DNA from: Tardiphaga sp.
Lineage (GTDB): Bacteria; Pseudomonadota; Alphaproteobacteria; Rhizobiales; Xanthobacteraceae
Reading direction: 5' to 3'
DNA length: 6,453 nt
NCBI GenBank assembly: GCA_028290765.1
Contig: JAQGJF010000459.1
Coordinates: forward strand, 1 to 6,453
The notes beneath the pieces were generated by a model. It worked only from the letters and a program-made list of their open reading frames with translations. It had not been told where the DNA came from and ran no database searches. The translations under genes and the position numbers were made by a program. The first letter of the stretch is position 1. Each line of letters opens with the position of its first letter. This document shows positions 1-6,140 of this stretch, in pieces.

Positions 1-78
1 GACACGGATGAAGGGAACGGTTCGATGCCGTGCAATTGGTCGACTGCCTGGCGTCGGTCACTTAAGGAAGACACATGA
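1..78 (+). CDS. Possible 3' end of an upstream gene (partial, unrecognised)
   Basis: Reading frame 1 is open from the window edge to a TGA at 76-78. It encodes about 25 residues, including a WSTAWRRS stretch, and I recognise no family in it. Its stop overlaps the start of the DUF983 gene as ATGA, the usual sign of translational coupling, which is the only reason to list it. An open run of 25 codons is common by chance in GC-rich DNA and third-position GC is unremarkable. DUF983 genes often follow haem-copper oxidase genes, so an oxidase subunit or assembly gene upstream is possible, but that is inference. Confidence 0.25.
   Translation, partial: DTDEGNGSMPCNWSTAWRRSLKEDT
64..70 (+). promoter_or_regulatory. 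Ribosome binding site of the DUF983 gene
   Basis: AAGGAAG lies four bases before the ATG at 75. It is a good purine-rich Shine-Dalgarno sequence and supports that start codon. Confidence 0.6.
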
Positions 79-452
79 AACCGATTGATCGCGGCCATCG
101 TCGCGGGCGCATCTGGAAGGCAATCGGTCGCGCTTTGCGCAATCGCTGCCCCAGCTGTGGTCATGGAAGGTTTTTCAGCAGCTACCTTTCCCAGGTCGAA
201 CGTTGTTCGATTTGTTGTGAAGGCTTCGGGCAGATACGAACCGACGACGGTCCGGCTTGGCTGACGGTTCTGATCGTTGGGCTTTTGGTTATCCCGCTAG
301 CTCTCTACGTCGAGACGAATTATCAATGGCCTTTCGCGATCAGCGCGGTCGTGTGGCCCATTGCAGCCCTGATGCTCGCGCTTGGCGTTCTTCCCCGTGC
401 GAAGGCCGTGTTTCTCGCGGTTATATGGGCAACAAAAGCGCCCGGTTTTTGA
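75..452 (+). CDS. DUF983 family small membrane protein
   Basis: This 125-residue protein belongs to the DUF983 family. The family signature is visible: a basic N-terminus, a CPSCG motif (C25, C28) with a second pair at C44/C47 (C48 also present), then RTDDGPAW at 55-62 and two hydrophobic segments at about 62-80 and 86-106. The four cysteines suggest a small zinc-ribbon-like knuckle on one face of the inner membrane. Family members are frequently found beside cytochrome oxidase and SURF1 genes, so a role in oxidase assembly is often suspected but is not established. Here no oxidase gene follows; the next gene is an Xre regulator. A good ribosome binding site and a possible ATGA overlap with an upstream frame support the start. 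The family call is firm, the function is unknown. Confidence 0.9.
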   Translation: MKPIDRGHRRGRIWKAIGRALRNRCPSCGHGRFFSSYLSQVERCSICCEGFGQIRTDDGPAWLTVLIVGLLVIPLALYVETNYQWPFAISAVVWPIAALMLALGVLPRAKAVFLAVIWATKAPGF

Positions 453-490
453 AGGCGGTCTAAGGTTCCACCGGCCACGTCCCGCACGAA

Positions 491-519
491 TTGATATCTG
501 GAATATGAAAACTCATACT
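491..519 (+). promoter_or_regulatory. Candidate promoter of the Xre regulator gene
   Basis: TTGATA (491-496) and CATACT (514-519) are separated by 17 bases in an AT-rich spacer, a fair match to housekeeping -35/-10 boxes. A second candidate pair is TTGAAA (519-524) and TAGACA (542-547), also 17 bases apart. The first pair overlaps the inverted repeat at 504-517, which would suit a repressible promoter. This rests on motif matching only. Confidence 0.3.
504..517. promoter_or_regulatory. Inverted repeat, candidate operator (TATGA-N4-TCATA)
   Basis: TATGA and TCATA form a perfect 5-4-5 dyad. It sits between and over candidate promoter elements, about 67 bases before the Xre start codon. Small Xre regulators often bind such dyads in their own promoters, so autoregulation is plausible but not shown. 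Confidence 0.35.
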
Positions 520-537
520 TGAAATTGCACTTTAGCT

Positions 538-551
538 GATCTAGACAGATC
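538..551. promoter_or_regulatory. Inverted repeat, candidate operator (GATCT-N4-AGATC)
   Basis: A second perfect 5-4-5 dyad, with the same arm and spacer geometry as the repeat at 504-517 but a different sequence. Dyad centres are about 34 bases apart, close to three helical turns. It may be a regulator site, or the matching geometry may be coincidence. Confidence 0.3.
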
Positions 552-555
552 CTTT

Positions 556-567
556 CGCGCATGCGCG
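556..567. repeat. Perfect 12-base palindrome CGCGCATGCGCG
   Basis: This uninterrupted palindrome ends next to the purine-rich stretch (GGGGTGA, 567-573) that probably serves as the ribosome binding site of the Xre gene. It could be a protein-binding site or could lower access to the ribosome binding site. Alternating CG runs are common in GC-rich genomes, so function is uncertain. Confidence 0.3.
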
Positions 568-583
568 GGGTGAATGGCTTTTT

Positions 584-901
584 ATGATTACAGCAAATCA
601 ACTGAGAGCTGCGCGGGCGTTGTTGAATATCGACCAGCGCGAAGCCGCAGGCCTCGCCGGGCTTTCCGTTCCGACGATACAGCGGATGGAGGCCAGCGAC
701 GGCGTGGTTCGCGGAAACGTCGATTCCCTCATGAAGCTGATTGCTGCACTTGAGGACGCCGGGATCGAGCTCATCAATGGGGGCAGTCCGAGTCCCGATG
801 GGGGGCGCGGCGTGCGGCTGAGGGAACACGTCGTCCAGCCGAAGATTCGGGCGAGGCAGCCAAAGGAGTCGACGCGCACCGTGGCGGGACGGTCTCGATA
901 G
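584..901 (+). CDS. Small Xre-family helix-turn-helix transcriptional regulator
   Basis: This 105-residue protein is a compact DNA-binding regulator. An Xre/Cro-type helix-turn-helix covers about residues 6-59: the QLRAARALLNIDQ entry helix, the positioning helix near 17-28, and the recognition helix SVPTIQRMEAS near 28-38. After the domain come IELING (61-66) and GVRLRE (76-81), a pattern I associate with many small rhizobial regulators, then a basic disordered tail of about 24 residues. There is no sensor domain, so it probably acts alone as a repressor or antitoxin-like autoregulator. No toxin partner is visible on either side. The ATG is preceded by GGGGTGA with a ten-base gap. The gene converges on the hyf-like operon, and nothing in the sequence ties it to that operon's control. 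Its target is unknown; three inverted repeats upstream are candidates. Confidence 0.85.
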   Translation: MITANQLRAARALLNIDQREAAGLAGLSVPTIQRMEASDGVVRGNVDSLMKLIAALEDAGIELINGGSPSPDGGRGVRLREHVVQPKIRARQPKESTRTVAGRSR

Positions 902-905
902 GATC

Positions 906-962
906 CGTGCCGGCGCACGAGGCACGATCGAAGGACCACAGTAGAACTCCGAGAGTTCGATC
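906..962. other. Hairpin-rich convergent junction, no clear terminator
   Basis: The gap between the converging Xre and hyfI-like genes holds several perfect inverted repeats: CGTGCC (906-911) with GGCACG (921-926), the alternative CGTGC/GCACG at 906-919, GATCGAA (926-932) with TTCGATC (956-962), and the tight hairpin GAACTC-CGA-GAGTTC (944-958). The last two share bases and exclude each other. No T-run follows any stem on either strand, so these do not qualify as classical intrinsic terminators. They may still slow polymerase or protect the 3' ends of both transcripts. Confidence 0.4.
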
Positions 963-988
963 AAAATTCATCTCAGCATATGCCCTCT

Positions 989-1522
989 TCACAGGGAAGC
1001 TGTGTCCGTGTTCGCCTGCTCCAGCAGAGCCAGCAGGCCCTTCAGAATTGCCGTCGGTGTGGGTGGGCACCCCTCTATGTGGAGGTCCACCGGGATGACT
1101 TCCGAAACCCCACCTACCACCGCGTAGCTGCCGGCGAAGCAGCCACCGTCGCGGCCGCAATCGCCAAGCGCGATGACCCATTTTGGGTTTGGCATCGCGT
1201 GATAGGTTATTTCCAGGGCATCGCGCATGTTCCTGGTGACCGGGCCGGTGACGAGCAGCACATCGGCGTGCCGGGGCGAAGCCACGAACCTGATCCCGAA
1301 ACGTTCGACGTCGTAATAGGCGTTGTTGACGGCGTGGATTTCCAGCTCGCAGCCATTGCAGGATCCGGCGTCCACCTCGCGGATCGAGAGACTTCGGCCC
1401 AGGCGCCGTCGGGCCGCGCGCCTGAAGGTCACCGCGATTTCGTCCATGGCGGCCGCATCCGCGGCCGGCGGAATTTCGGTCAATGGCCGTTGGACCAGGC
1501 TCTTGAAGAGAAGCTTGCGCAT
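989..1522 (-). CDS. hyfI: NuoB/HycG-like small subunit of an Ehr-type complex (HyfI-like)
   Basis: This 177-residue protein is the iron-sulfur small subunit of the complex, homologous to NuoB of complex I and HycG/HyfI of group 4 hydrogenases. It should sit on the cytoplasmic side between the large subunit and the membrane arm and carry one proximal 4Fe-4S cluster. Candidate ligands are C55 and C58 (in SCNGCELE), C122 (LGDCGRDGGC) and C152 (EGCPPTP). The spaced CNGC pair is hydrogenase-like; complex I NuoB has two adjacent cysteines there. It is shorter than E. coli HycG/HyfI (about 250), lacking the long C-terminal extension. The chosen ATG lies seven bases after the hyfG-like stop; its ribosome binding site is weak, so coupling to hyfG translation is likely. 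A much longer open frame back to 1795 runs inside hyfG and shows no homology. It is the last gene of the operon. Confidence 0.88.
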   Translation of the reverse strand: MRKLLFKSLVQRPLTEIPPAADAAAMDEIAVTFRRAARRRLGRSLSIREVDAGSCNGCELEIHAVNNAYYDVERFGIRFVASPRHADVLLVTGPVTRNMRDALEITYHAMPNPKWVIALGDCGRDGGCFAGSYAVVGGVSEVIPVDLHIEGCPPTPTAILKGLLALLEQANTDTASL

Positions 1523-1529
1523 GTCGTCT

Positions 1530-3056
1530 CTACAGGTCGTGCCCCGAGTAGGAGCAGTTGAACGATTTGTTGCAGAGTGGAAAATCCGCGACGATGTTGC
1601 CTTCGATCGCGGCTTCAAGCAGCGGCCATTGAAACCACGAGGGATCGCGCAGGTGGCAGCGCTCGACCGCTCCGGTGCCGGACAATCGAAGCCAGGCCAG
1701 CACGTCGCCGCGAAAGCCTTCGACGATCGCCAGACCTTCCCGTGGTTCGCCTTCCCGGCGTTGTCCCGGCGGGGGCGCCTGAACGCGCAGCGCACCTTCC
1801 GGCATACGGTCCAGGATCTGGTTCAGCAGCGACAGACTTTGCTCGACCTCGCGGATGCGGATCCAGACGCGCGCGTTGACGTCGCCTTCGTTGAGAACGG
1901 GGACATCGAATCGGAGCTTTTCATAGGGGGGATAACCGAGCGTCCGACGCGCATCGAATGAACGCCCCGAGCCGCGCCCCACAAAGCCCCCCGCGCCATA
2001 ATGCCTGGCGAGCGCAGGCTTCAGTGTGCCCGTCGTGACGGTCCGGTCCTGCAGCGACGCGGTATTGTCGTAGAGTTCAACCAGCGGCGGAAAACGCAGT
2101 GTCACTTCATCGATCATGACTCGAATTGCCGTTTCGTCGTCCTTGTCGAGATCCCGCGTCACGCCCCCCGGCGTGATGATGTCCCGCATCAACCGGTGCC
2201 CGAATCCGGTTTCCGCGGCCCGCAGCACCAATTCCCGCAACACGCTGCAATGCGCATGGATCAGCGCAAAGGATGCATCGTTGCAGATTGCGCCGAAATC
2301 GCCGAGATGGTTGGCTAGGCGCTCGAGCTCGGCCAGCAGCGCGCGCAACCAGACGGCGCGAGGCGGCACCTCGATCTGCAGCGCGGCTTCGGCGGCGCGC
2401 GAGAAAGCGTAGGCATAAGCCACCGTACTGTCGCCGGAGGTGCGTCCTGCAAGCTGCGCCGCCCGCTCCAGCGGCGCACCGACCATCAAGCCCTCGATGC
2501 CTTTGTGCGTGTAGCCGAGCCGCTGCTCGAGCCGGACCACGGTTTCGCCGGAAGCCGTGAAGCGGAAATGTCCCGGTTCGATGATTCCGGCATGCACCGG
2601 ACCGACCGCGATCTGGTGCAGATCATCTCCTTCGGCGGTAAGAAAGCGGTAGGCGGGCGCAGTCGATGGCACGTCGATACGGTCCTGTAACGGAAAGTTG
2701 ACGCCCCAGCGACCATGGTCGAGCCACGGTCGCGTATCCAGCGCCGCTTCGGGCTCCAGTCCAAACAGATCGTGAATGGAGCGTTCCAGCCGGATCGCCG
2801 GAGCATGGTGCTTGCCGACCGACGGGTAGCGCCGCTCGGGGCAATCGAGGCTGACGACGGCAACATCCGGCGCGGACTCGTCGAACAGGGCCATGTGCAC
2901 CGCTGACGGTTCGCCCCAAAGCCCGAGCAACGTCCAGCGGTCCAGTGCAATCTGGCTGACCGCAAAATTCCAGACATCCGGACCGATCACCGCCCTGGGC
3001 CAGGGGCGCTGGTCCTGCCTGGTGCCTTCCAGGATGAGATCGATCAGAGATGGCAT
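1530..3056 (-). CDS. hyfG: HyfG/HycE-like large subunit lacking Ni-Fe ligands (Ehr-type)
   Basis: This 508-residue protein fuses two peripheral-arm modules, as HycE and HyfG do. Residues about 30-125 are the NuoC-like 30 kDa domain, ending in ERSIHDLFGLEPE (91-103). Residues about 150-508 are the NuoD-like 49 kDa or hydrogenase large-subunit domain, starting with VGPVHAGIIEPGHFRF (151-166) and RLGYTHKGIE (179-188). In true group 4 hydrogenases four cysteines hold the Ni-Fe site. Here the N-terminal pair is replaced in RTSGDS (205-210, serines at 207 and 210) and the C-terminal pair in DPSWFQ (471-476, serine 473 and glutamine 476). It therefore cannot bind Ni-Fe in the known way and is best classed with the Ehr complexes, of unknown substrate. 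After the second site runs a 32-residue tail containing C495 and C501. The start at 3056 follows GGAGTGAG at six bases; an in-frame ATG 13 codons upstream overlaps hyfF and has a poor site. Confidence 0.9.
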   Translation of the reverse strand: MPSLIDLILEGTRQDQRPWPRAVIGPDVWNFAVSQIALDRWTLLGLWGEPSAVHMALFDESAPDVAVVSLDCPERRYPSVGKHHAPAIRLERSIHDLFGLEPEAALDTRPWLDHGRWGVNFPLQDRIDVPSTAPAYRFLTAEGDDLHQIAVGPVHAGIIEPGHFRFTASGETVVRLEQRLGYTHKGIEGLMVGAPLERAAQLAGRTSGDSTVAYAYAFSRAAEAALQIEVPPRAVWLRALLAELERLANHLGDFGAICNDASFALIHAHCSVLRELVLRAAETGFGHRLMRDIITPGGVTRDLDKDDETAIRVMIDEVTLRFPPLVELYDNTASLQDRTVTTGTLKPALARHYGAGGFVGRGSGRSFDARRTLGYPPYEKLRFDVPVLNEGDVNARVWIRIREVEQSLSLLNQILDRMPEGALRVQAPPPGQRREGEPREGLAIVEGFRGDVLAWLRLSGTGAVERCHLRDPSWFQWPLLEAAIEGNIVADFPLCNKSFNCSYSGHDL

Positions 3057-3062
3057 GGCTGT

Positions 3063-3070
3063 CTCACTCC
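3063..3070 (-). promoter_or_regulatory. Ribosome binding site deciding the hyfG-like start
   Basis: GGAGTGAG on the minus strand lies six bases before the ATG at 3056 and within the 16-base gap after the hyfF stop. This favours 3056 over the upstream in-frame ATG at 3095, which has no comparable site. Confidence 0.6.
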
Positions 3071-3072
3071 GC

Positions 3073-4524
3073 TCATCCGAGGATAGTGGCCACATGCTGA
3101 AACCAGGTCACCAGCGGCGGCGGCAGATAGATCCCGGCCGTAAAGACCAGCGCCAGATGCGCATACATCGGAACATAGGAAGCCTGCGCCGGCGCGGTGC
3201 TGCCGCGTGCTTCGCCAAACGCGACACTGGTCAGCCGCAACATCAAGGCGCCAAGGGCAACCAGGAGTCCGAACACCAGCAGAATGGCCAGCAGAGGCTG
3301 CCGGGCAAAGGTCGAGCTTACGACCAGGAACTCGCTCATGAAAATCCCAAGCGGCGGCAACCCGGCGATGGCGACGACGCCAATGACGAGACCCCACCCC
3401 AGCCCCGGATGGGTCTCGGTCAGTCCACGAAGGTTGGCGAGTTTTTGGGTGCCCTTGACCTGTGCAATATTTCCGACGGCGTAGAAGATCGCCGATTTGG
3501 TCAGGCTGTGCATCACCATATGCAGTAGTCCGGCAAAATTGGCGAGCGCGCCGCCCATTCCGAACGCAAAAACGATAATGCCCATATGTTCGATGGAAGA
3601 GTAGGCGAACATCCGTTTGATGTCGCGGCGGCGATAGAGCATGAATGCGGCGAAGATCAGCGAAGCCAGCCCCAACGTCACCATCAGCGGACCGGGTGCG
3701 ATCGCGTCCGAATTGGCCGCCAGCAATATCTTGAAGCGCAGCAGGGCGTAGAGCGCGACATTCAAGAGCAGGCCGGACAGCACGGCGGATATCGGCGTCG
3801 GTCCTTCGGCATGGGCGTCCGGAAGCCAGGCATGAAGCGGCACCAGGCCGACCTTGGTGCCATAACCGAGCAACAGAAACACGAAAGCAACATTCAAAAG
3901 AGCCGGATCGAACTGAGAGGCGCGCTCGACCAGCAGCGTCCAGATCATGGCGTCGCGGCCTTCGCCGATGACGGGACGGGCGGCCATGTAGACCAGGATC
4001 GTTCCGAACAACGCCAGCGCAATGCCCACGCTTCCCAGAATGAAATATTTCCAGGCGGCCTCGAGCGCTTCGTGGGTCCGGTACAGTCCGACCATCAGGA
4101 CGGTCGTCAGCGTGGCGATTTCGATCGCCACCCACATCAGCCCGATATTGTTCGACACGAACGCGAGGTTCATGCCGAACATCATCATCTGATACATCGC
4201 GTGGTAGAAGCGGAGATAGGTGGGCGTCAGCTTGCCGGTCTCCAGCTCATGCGCGATGTAGCTGGCGCTGAAGATGCTGGTGGTGAAGCCGACGAAGGTG
4301 TTGAGGACGATGAAGACGATATTGAGGTCGTCGACCAGCAAATAAGGGCCGGGCAGCGGACGATCGACGATCAACAGAGAGGCGGCGGCGAGAAAAGTCG
4401 CCAGGCTCGCGGCGATGTTCAACCGCGCGGTCAATCGATAGTCGGGCAGCAGCGCGAGCGGCAGGATGGCGAATACGGGTATCAGAAGGATTGCCGTCTC
4501 GGCGTCGAAGGAAAGCCCGCTCAT
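3073..4524 (-). CDS. hyfF: HyfF-like antiporter-type proton channel subunit
   Basis: This 483-residue integral membrane protein belongs to the NuoL/M/N and Mrp antiporter-like family, HyfF branch, with about 13-14 predicted membrane segments. Its role would be to move protons or sodium ions across the inner membrane, driven by electron transfer in the peripheral arm. The charged residues of the family's channel are present: E135 in WVAIEIATL, K159 in WKYFILGS, K224 in LLGYGTKVGLVPLH, H231 ahead of AWLPDAH, K343 in MHSLTKSAIFY and E398 in IFMSEFL. The discontinuous-helix region GPTPISAVLSG (241-251) is intact. The length is close to that of E. coli HyfF (about 526), slightly shorter at the C-terminus. 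Its ATG overlaps the hyfE stop as ATGA and follows GGGGGAA at about seven bases. It has none of the C-terminal lateral helix expected of a NuoL/HyfB-type subunit. Confidence 0.92.
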   Translation of the reverse strand: MSGLSFDAETAILLIPVFAILPLALLPDYRLTARLNIAASLATFLAAASLLIVDRPLPGPYLLVDDLNIVFIVLNTFVGFTTSIFSASYIAHELETGKLTPTYLRFYHAMYQMMMFGMNLAFVSNNIGLMWVAIEIATLTTVLMVGLYRTHEALEAAWKYFILGSVGIALALFGTILVYMAARPVIGEGRDAMIWTLLVERASQFDPALLNVAFVFLLLGYGTKVGLVPLHAWLPDAHAEGPTPISAVLSGLLLNVALYALLRFKILLAANSDAIAPGPLMVTLGLASLIFAAFMLYRRRDIKRMFAYSSIEHMGIIVFAFGMGGALANFAGLLHMVMHSLTKSAIFYAVGNIAQVKGTQKLANLRGLTETHPGLGWGLVIGVVAIAGLPPLGIFMSEFLVVSSTFARQPLLAILLVFGLLVALGALMLRLTSVAFGEARGSTAPAQASYVPMYAHLALVFTAGIYLPPPLVTWFQHVATILG

Positions 4525-5183
4525 CGTTGCTTCCCCCGGACATTGTCGAGCGCGCCGACGTCCACCGTGTCGAACCGCTCCCTGATGCGGAACAGGAAGA
4601 CGCCGATCACGATGAAGGCAATCAGGATCGAGAAGGCAACGCTGATTTCGACGACCAGCGGCATCCCCTTGGCCCCGGTGGCGGCCAGCACCAAGCCGTT
4701 CTCGAGCGACATGAATCCGACGACCTGACTGACGGCGTTGCGCCGGGTGACCATCACCAGCAGGCCGAGCAGGACGACCGACAATGCAAAGGCGAGATCT
4801 TCGCGCGCCAAGGGGTCGGCATCCGCGGTGATCCGAAGCATCAGAACCATCGACAGGGCGACCAGCCCCATTCCGGCCAGCATCGTGGTTCCGATACCGA
4901 CGGCGGTCTCGATGTCGCGGTGAATGCCGAGACGCTTGATGATGCGGTGGAGGGCCACCGGGACAACGATCGCCTTGAAGACCAGCGCGATCGCGGCCGT
5001 CACATAGAGATGCGGTGCATCCTGGATATAGGCCTGCCAGGCCACGGACAGCGACAGCACCACGGCATGAAATGCAAAGGTGTTGAGCAATGAGTAAAGG
5101 CGATCCTGGTACAGCATCATGAAACTGATCAGGACCAGCCCGCCGGCAAGCAGATGAGCGACGTCAAAATACAGGCCGCGCAT
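4521..5183 (-). CDS. hyfE: HyfE-like membrane subunit (NuoK-related C-terminal part)
   Basis: This 220-residue membrane protein matches HyfE of hydrogenase 4 (216 residues in E. coli). It has about six to seven hydrophobic segments. The C-terminal half resembles NuoK: GFMSLENGLVLAA (156-168) carries E161, the buried membrane glutamate typical of this subunit, and E179 follows in the next helix. The ending ERFDTVDVGALDNVRG (202-217) is, to my recollection, a conserved HyfE tail. HyfE is thought to link the antiporter-like channels to the HyfC/peripheral module and to take part in ion transfer. Its ATG directly follows the hyfC stop (TAGATG) and has a strong GAGGAG site seven bases upstream. 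Its stop overlaps the hyfF start by four bases. Confidence 0.9.
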   Translation of the reverse strand: MRGLYFDVAHLLAGGLVLISFMMLYQDRLYSLLNTFAFHAVVLSLSVAWQAYIQDAPHLYVTAAIALVFKAIVVPVALHRIIKRLGIHRDIETAVGIGTTMLAGMGLVALSMVLMLRITADADPLAREDLAFALSVVLLGLLVMVTRRNAVSQVVGFMSLENGLVLAATGAKGMPLVVEISVAFSILIAFIVIGVFLFRIRERFDTVDVGALDNVRGKQR

Positions 5184-6140
5184 CTACATGCTCCTCGACA
5201 CGAACAACAAAAGCGTGCCGAGCAGGCCGAGCATGAGCGCCGCGCCGAGAAATTCGGGCACACGGAAAACGCGCATCTTCGCTGTCGCTGTCTCGAACAG
5301 GGCCAGCAGAAATCCGGCGAGTGCGAGCTTGGCGAGATAGAGTCCGGCACTAACGACATAGGCCATCGGCCCGGCGCCGAGGATGGCCAGCTTCCATGGT
5401 ACGAATACGCAAACGATCAGTGAGGCATAGAGCAGCAGCTTGAGCGAAGCCGCGAATTCGATCATCGCCAGATGGCGTCCGGAGTATTCCAGAACCATTG
5501 CCTCATGCACCATGGTGAGTTCGAGGTGCGTCGCGGGGTTGTCCACCGGGATACGCCCGTTTTCGGCAATCGCGACCATGATGAGTGCAATCATCGCCAT
5601 GGCCAACGAGACGCGCAGGCCGACGGTGGGAGATGCCATGAAAGTGGCGACGGCAGACAGCTGGGTCGAGCCGGCGACCAGGGCCAGACAAAACACGATC
5701 ATCAGCATCGCCGGCTCAGCGAGCGCTGCGATCATGACTTCCCGGCTCGAGCCGATCCCGCCGAAGCTGGTGCCGACATCCATTCCGGCCAGCGCCAGGA
5801 AGAAGCGTCCGCTTCCAAGCAGCGCAACGATGGCGATCAGATCGGCGGTCCAGCTGAACAGCAGGCCTGTCGCGAAGGTCGGAACCAGTGCTGCGGCAAC
5901 CCAGGTTGCGGCGAAGATCAGGTAGGGCGTCACGCGAAACAGCCAGGACGCATTGTCGGCCAGCACCACTTCCTTGCGCATCAGCCGCAACAGGTCACGG
6001 TACGGTTGAAAGATGGACGGACCCTGGCGGCGCAGCAGGCGGGCCTTGGCCTTGCGCACGAATCCCGTGAGCAGCGGCGAGAGCACGAGCACAAGCGCCA
6101 TCTGAACGGTCTGAACGAGGATGTCGGAGATCACGACCAT
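5184..6140 (-). CDS. hyfC: HyfC/NuoH-like membrane anchor subunit
   Basis: This 318-residue protein is the NuoH-family subunit that anchors the peripheral arm in the membrane and, in complex I, forms part of the quinone cavity and the start of the proton path. About eight membrane segments are predicted. Family landmarks are RRQGPSIFQPYRDLLRLMRKE (37-57), GMDVGTSFGGIGSSRE (119-134), LAEPA (140-144) and the acidic loop starting at ENGRIPVDNP (193-202) and continuing through E213 to E218 in LEYSG. The length matches E. coli HyfC (315). The ATG at 6140 overlaps the hyfB end by ten bases; a GTG at 6134 would give a GTGA overlap instead and cannot be excluded, since neither has a strong ribosome binding site. 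The stop abuts the hyfE start. Confidence 0.92.
   Translation of the reverse strand: MVVISDILVQTVQMALVLVLSPLLTGFVRKAKARLLRRQGPSIFQPYRDLLRLMRKEVVLADNASWLFRVTPYLIFAATWVAAALVPTFATGLLFSWTADLIAIVALLGSGRFFLALAGMDVGTSFGGIGSSREVMIAALAEPAMLMIVFCLALVAGSTQLSAVATFMASPTVGLRVSLAMAMIALIMVAIAENGRIPVDNPATHLELTMVHEAMVLEYSGRHLAMIEFAASLKLLLYASLIVCVFVPWKLAILGAGPMAYVVSAGLYLAKLALAGFLLALFETATAKMRVFRVPEFLGAALMLGLLGTLLLFVSRSM
5191..5196 (-). promoter_or_regulatory. Ribosome binding site of hyfE
   Basis: GAGGAG on the minus strand, within the end of hyfC, lies seven bases before the hyfE ATG at 5183. It is the clearest Shine-Dalgarno sequence in the operon and fixes the hyfE start. Confidence 0.65.

Noticed and set aside
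323..964. A 213-codon minus-strand open frame over the DUF983 and Xre genes
   Set aside because: It crosses two plausible plus-strand genes and the AT-rich promoter spacer, and encodes no recognisable motif.
1523..1795. A 91-residue N-terminal extension of the hyfI-like protein
   Set aside because: The extension lies within the hyfG coding frame and has no similarity to NuoB or HycG. The ATG at 1522, just after the hyfG stop, gives a normal NuoB N-terminus.
3057..3095. A start for the hyfG-like protein 13 codons upstream at 3095
   Set aside because: It would overlap the end of hyfF and lacks a good ribosome binding site, whereas 3056 has GGAGTGAG at six bases.
3044..4135. A 363-codon minus-strand open frame overlapping hyfF in another frame
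   Set aside because: The product is arginine-rich and low in hydrophobic segments with no recognisable domain, while the overlapping frame is a well-conserved HyfF.
3586..4728. A 380-codon open frame on the plus strand
   Set aside because: It lies antisense to hyfF and hyfE, which have clear family motifs. Its product is rich in Q, H, R, D and E with no domain, typical of the complement of membrane-protein codons in GC-rich DNA.
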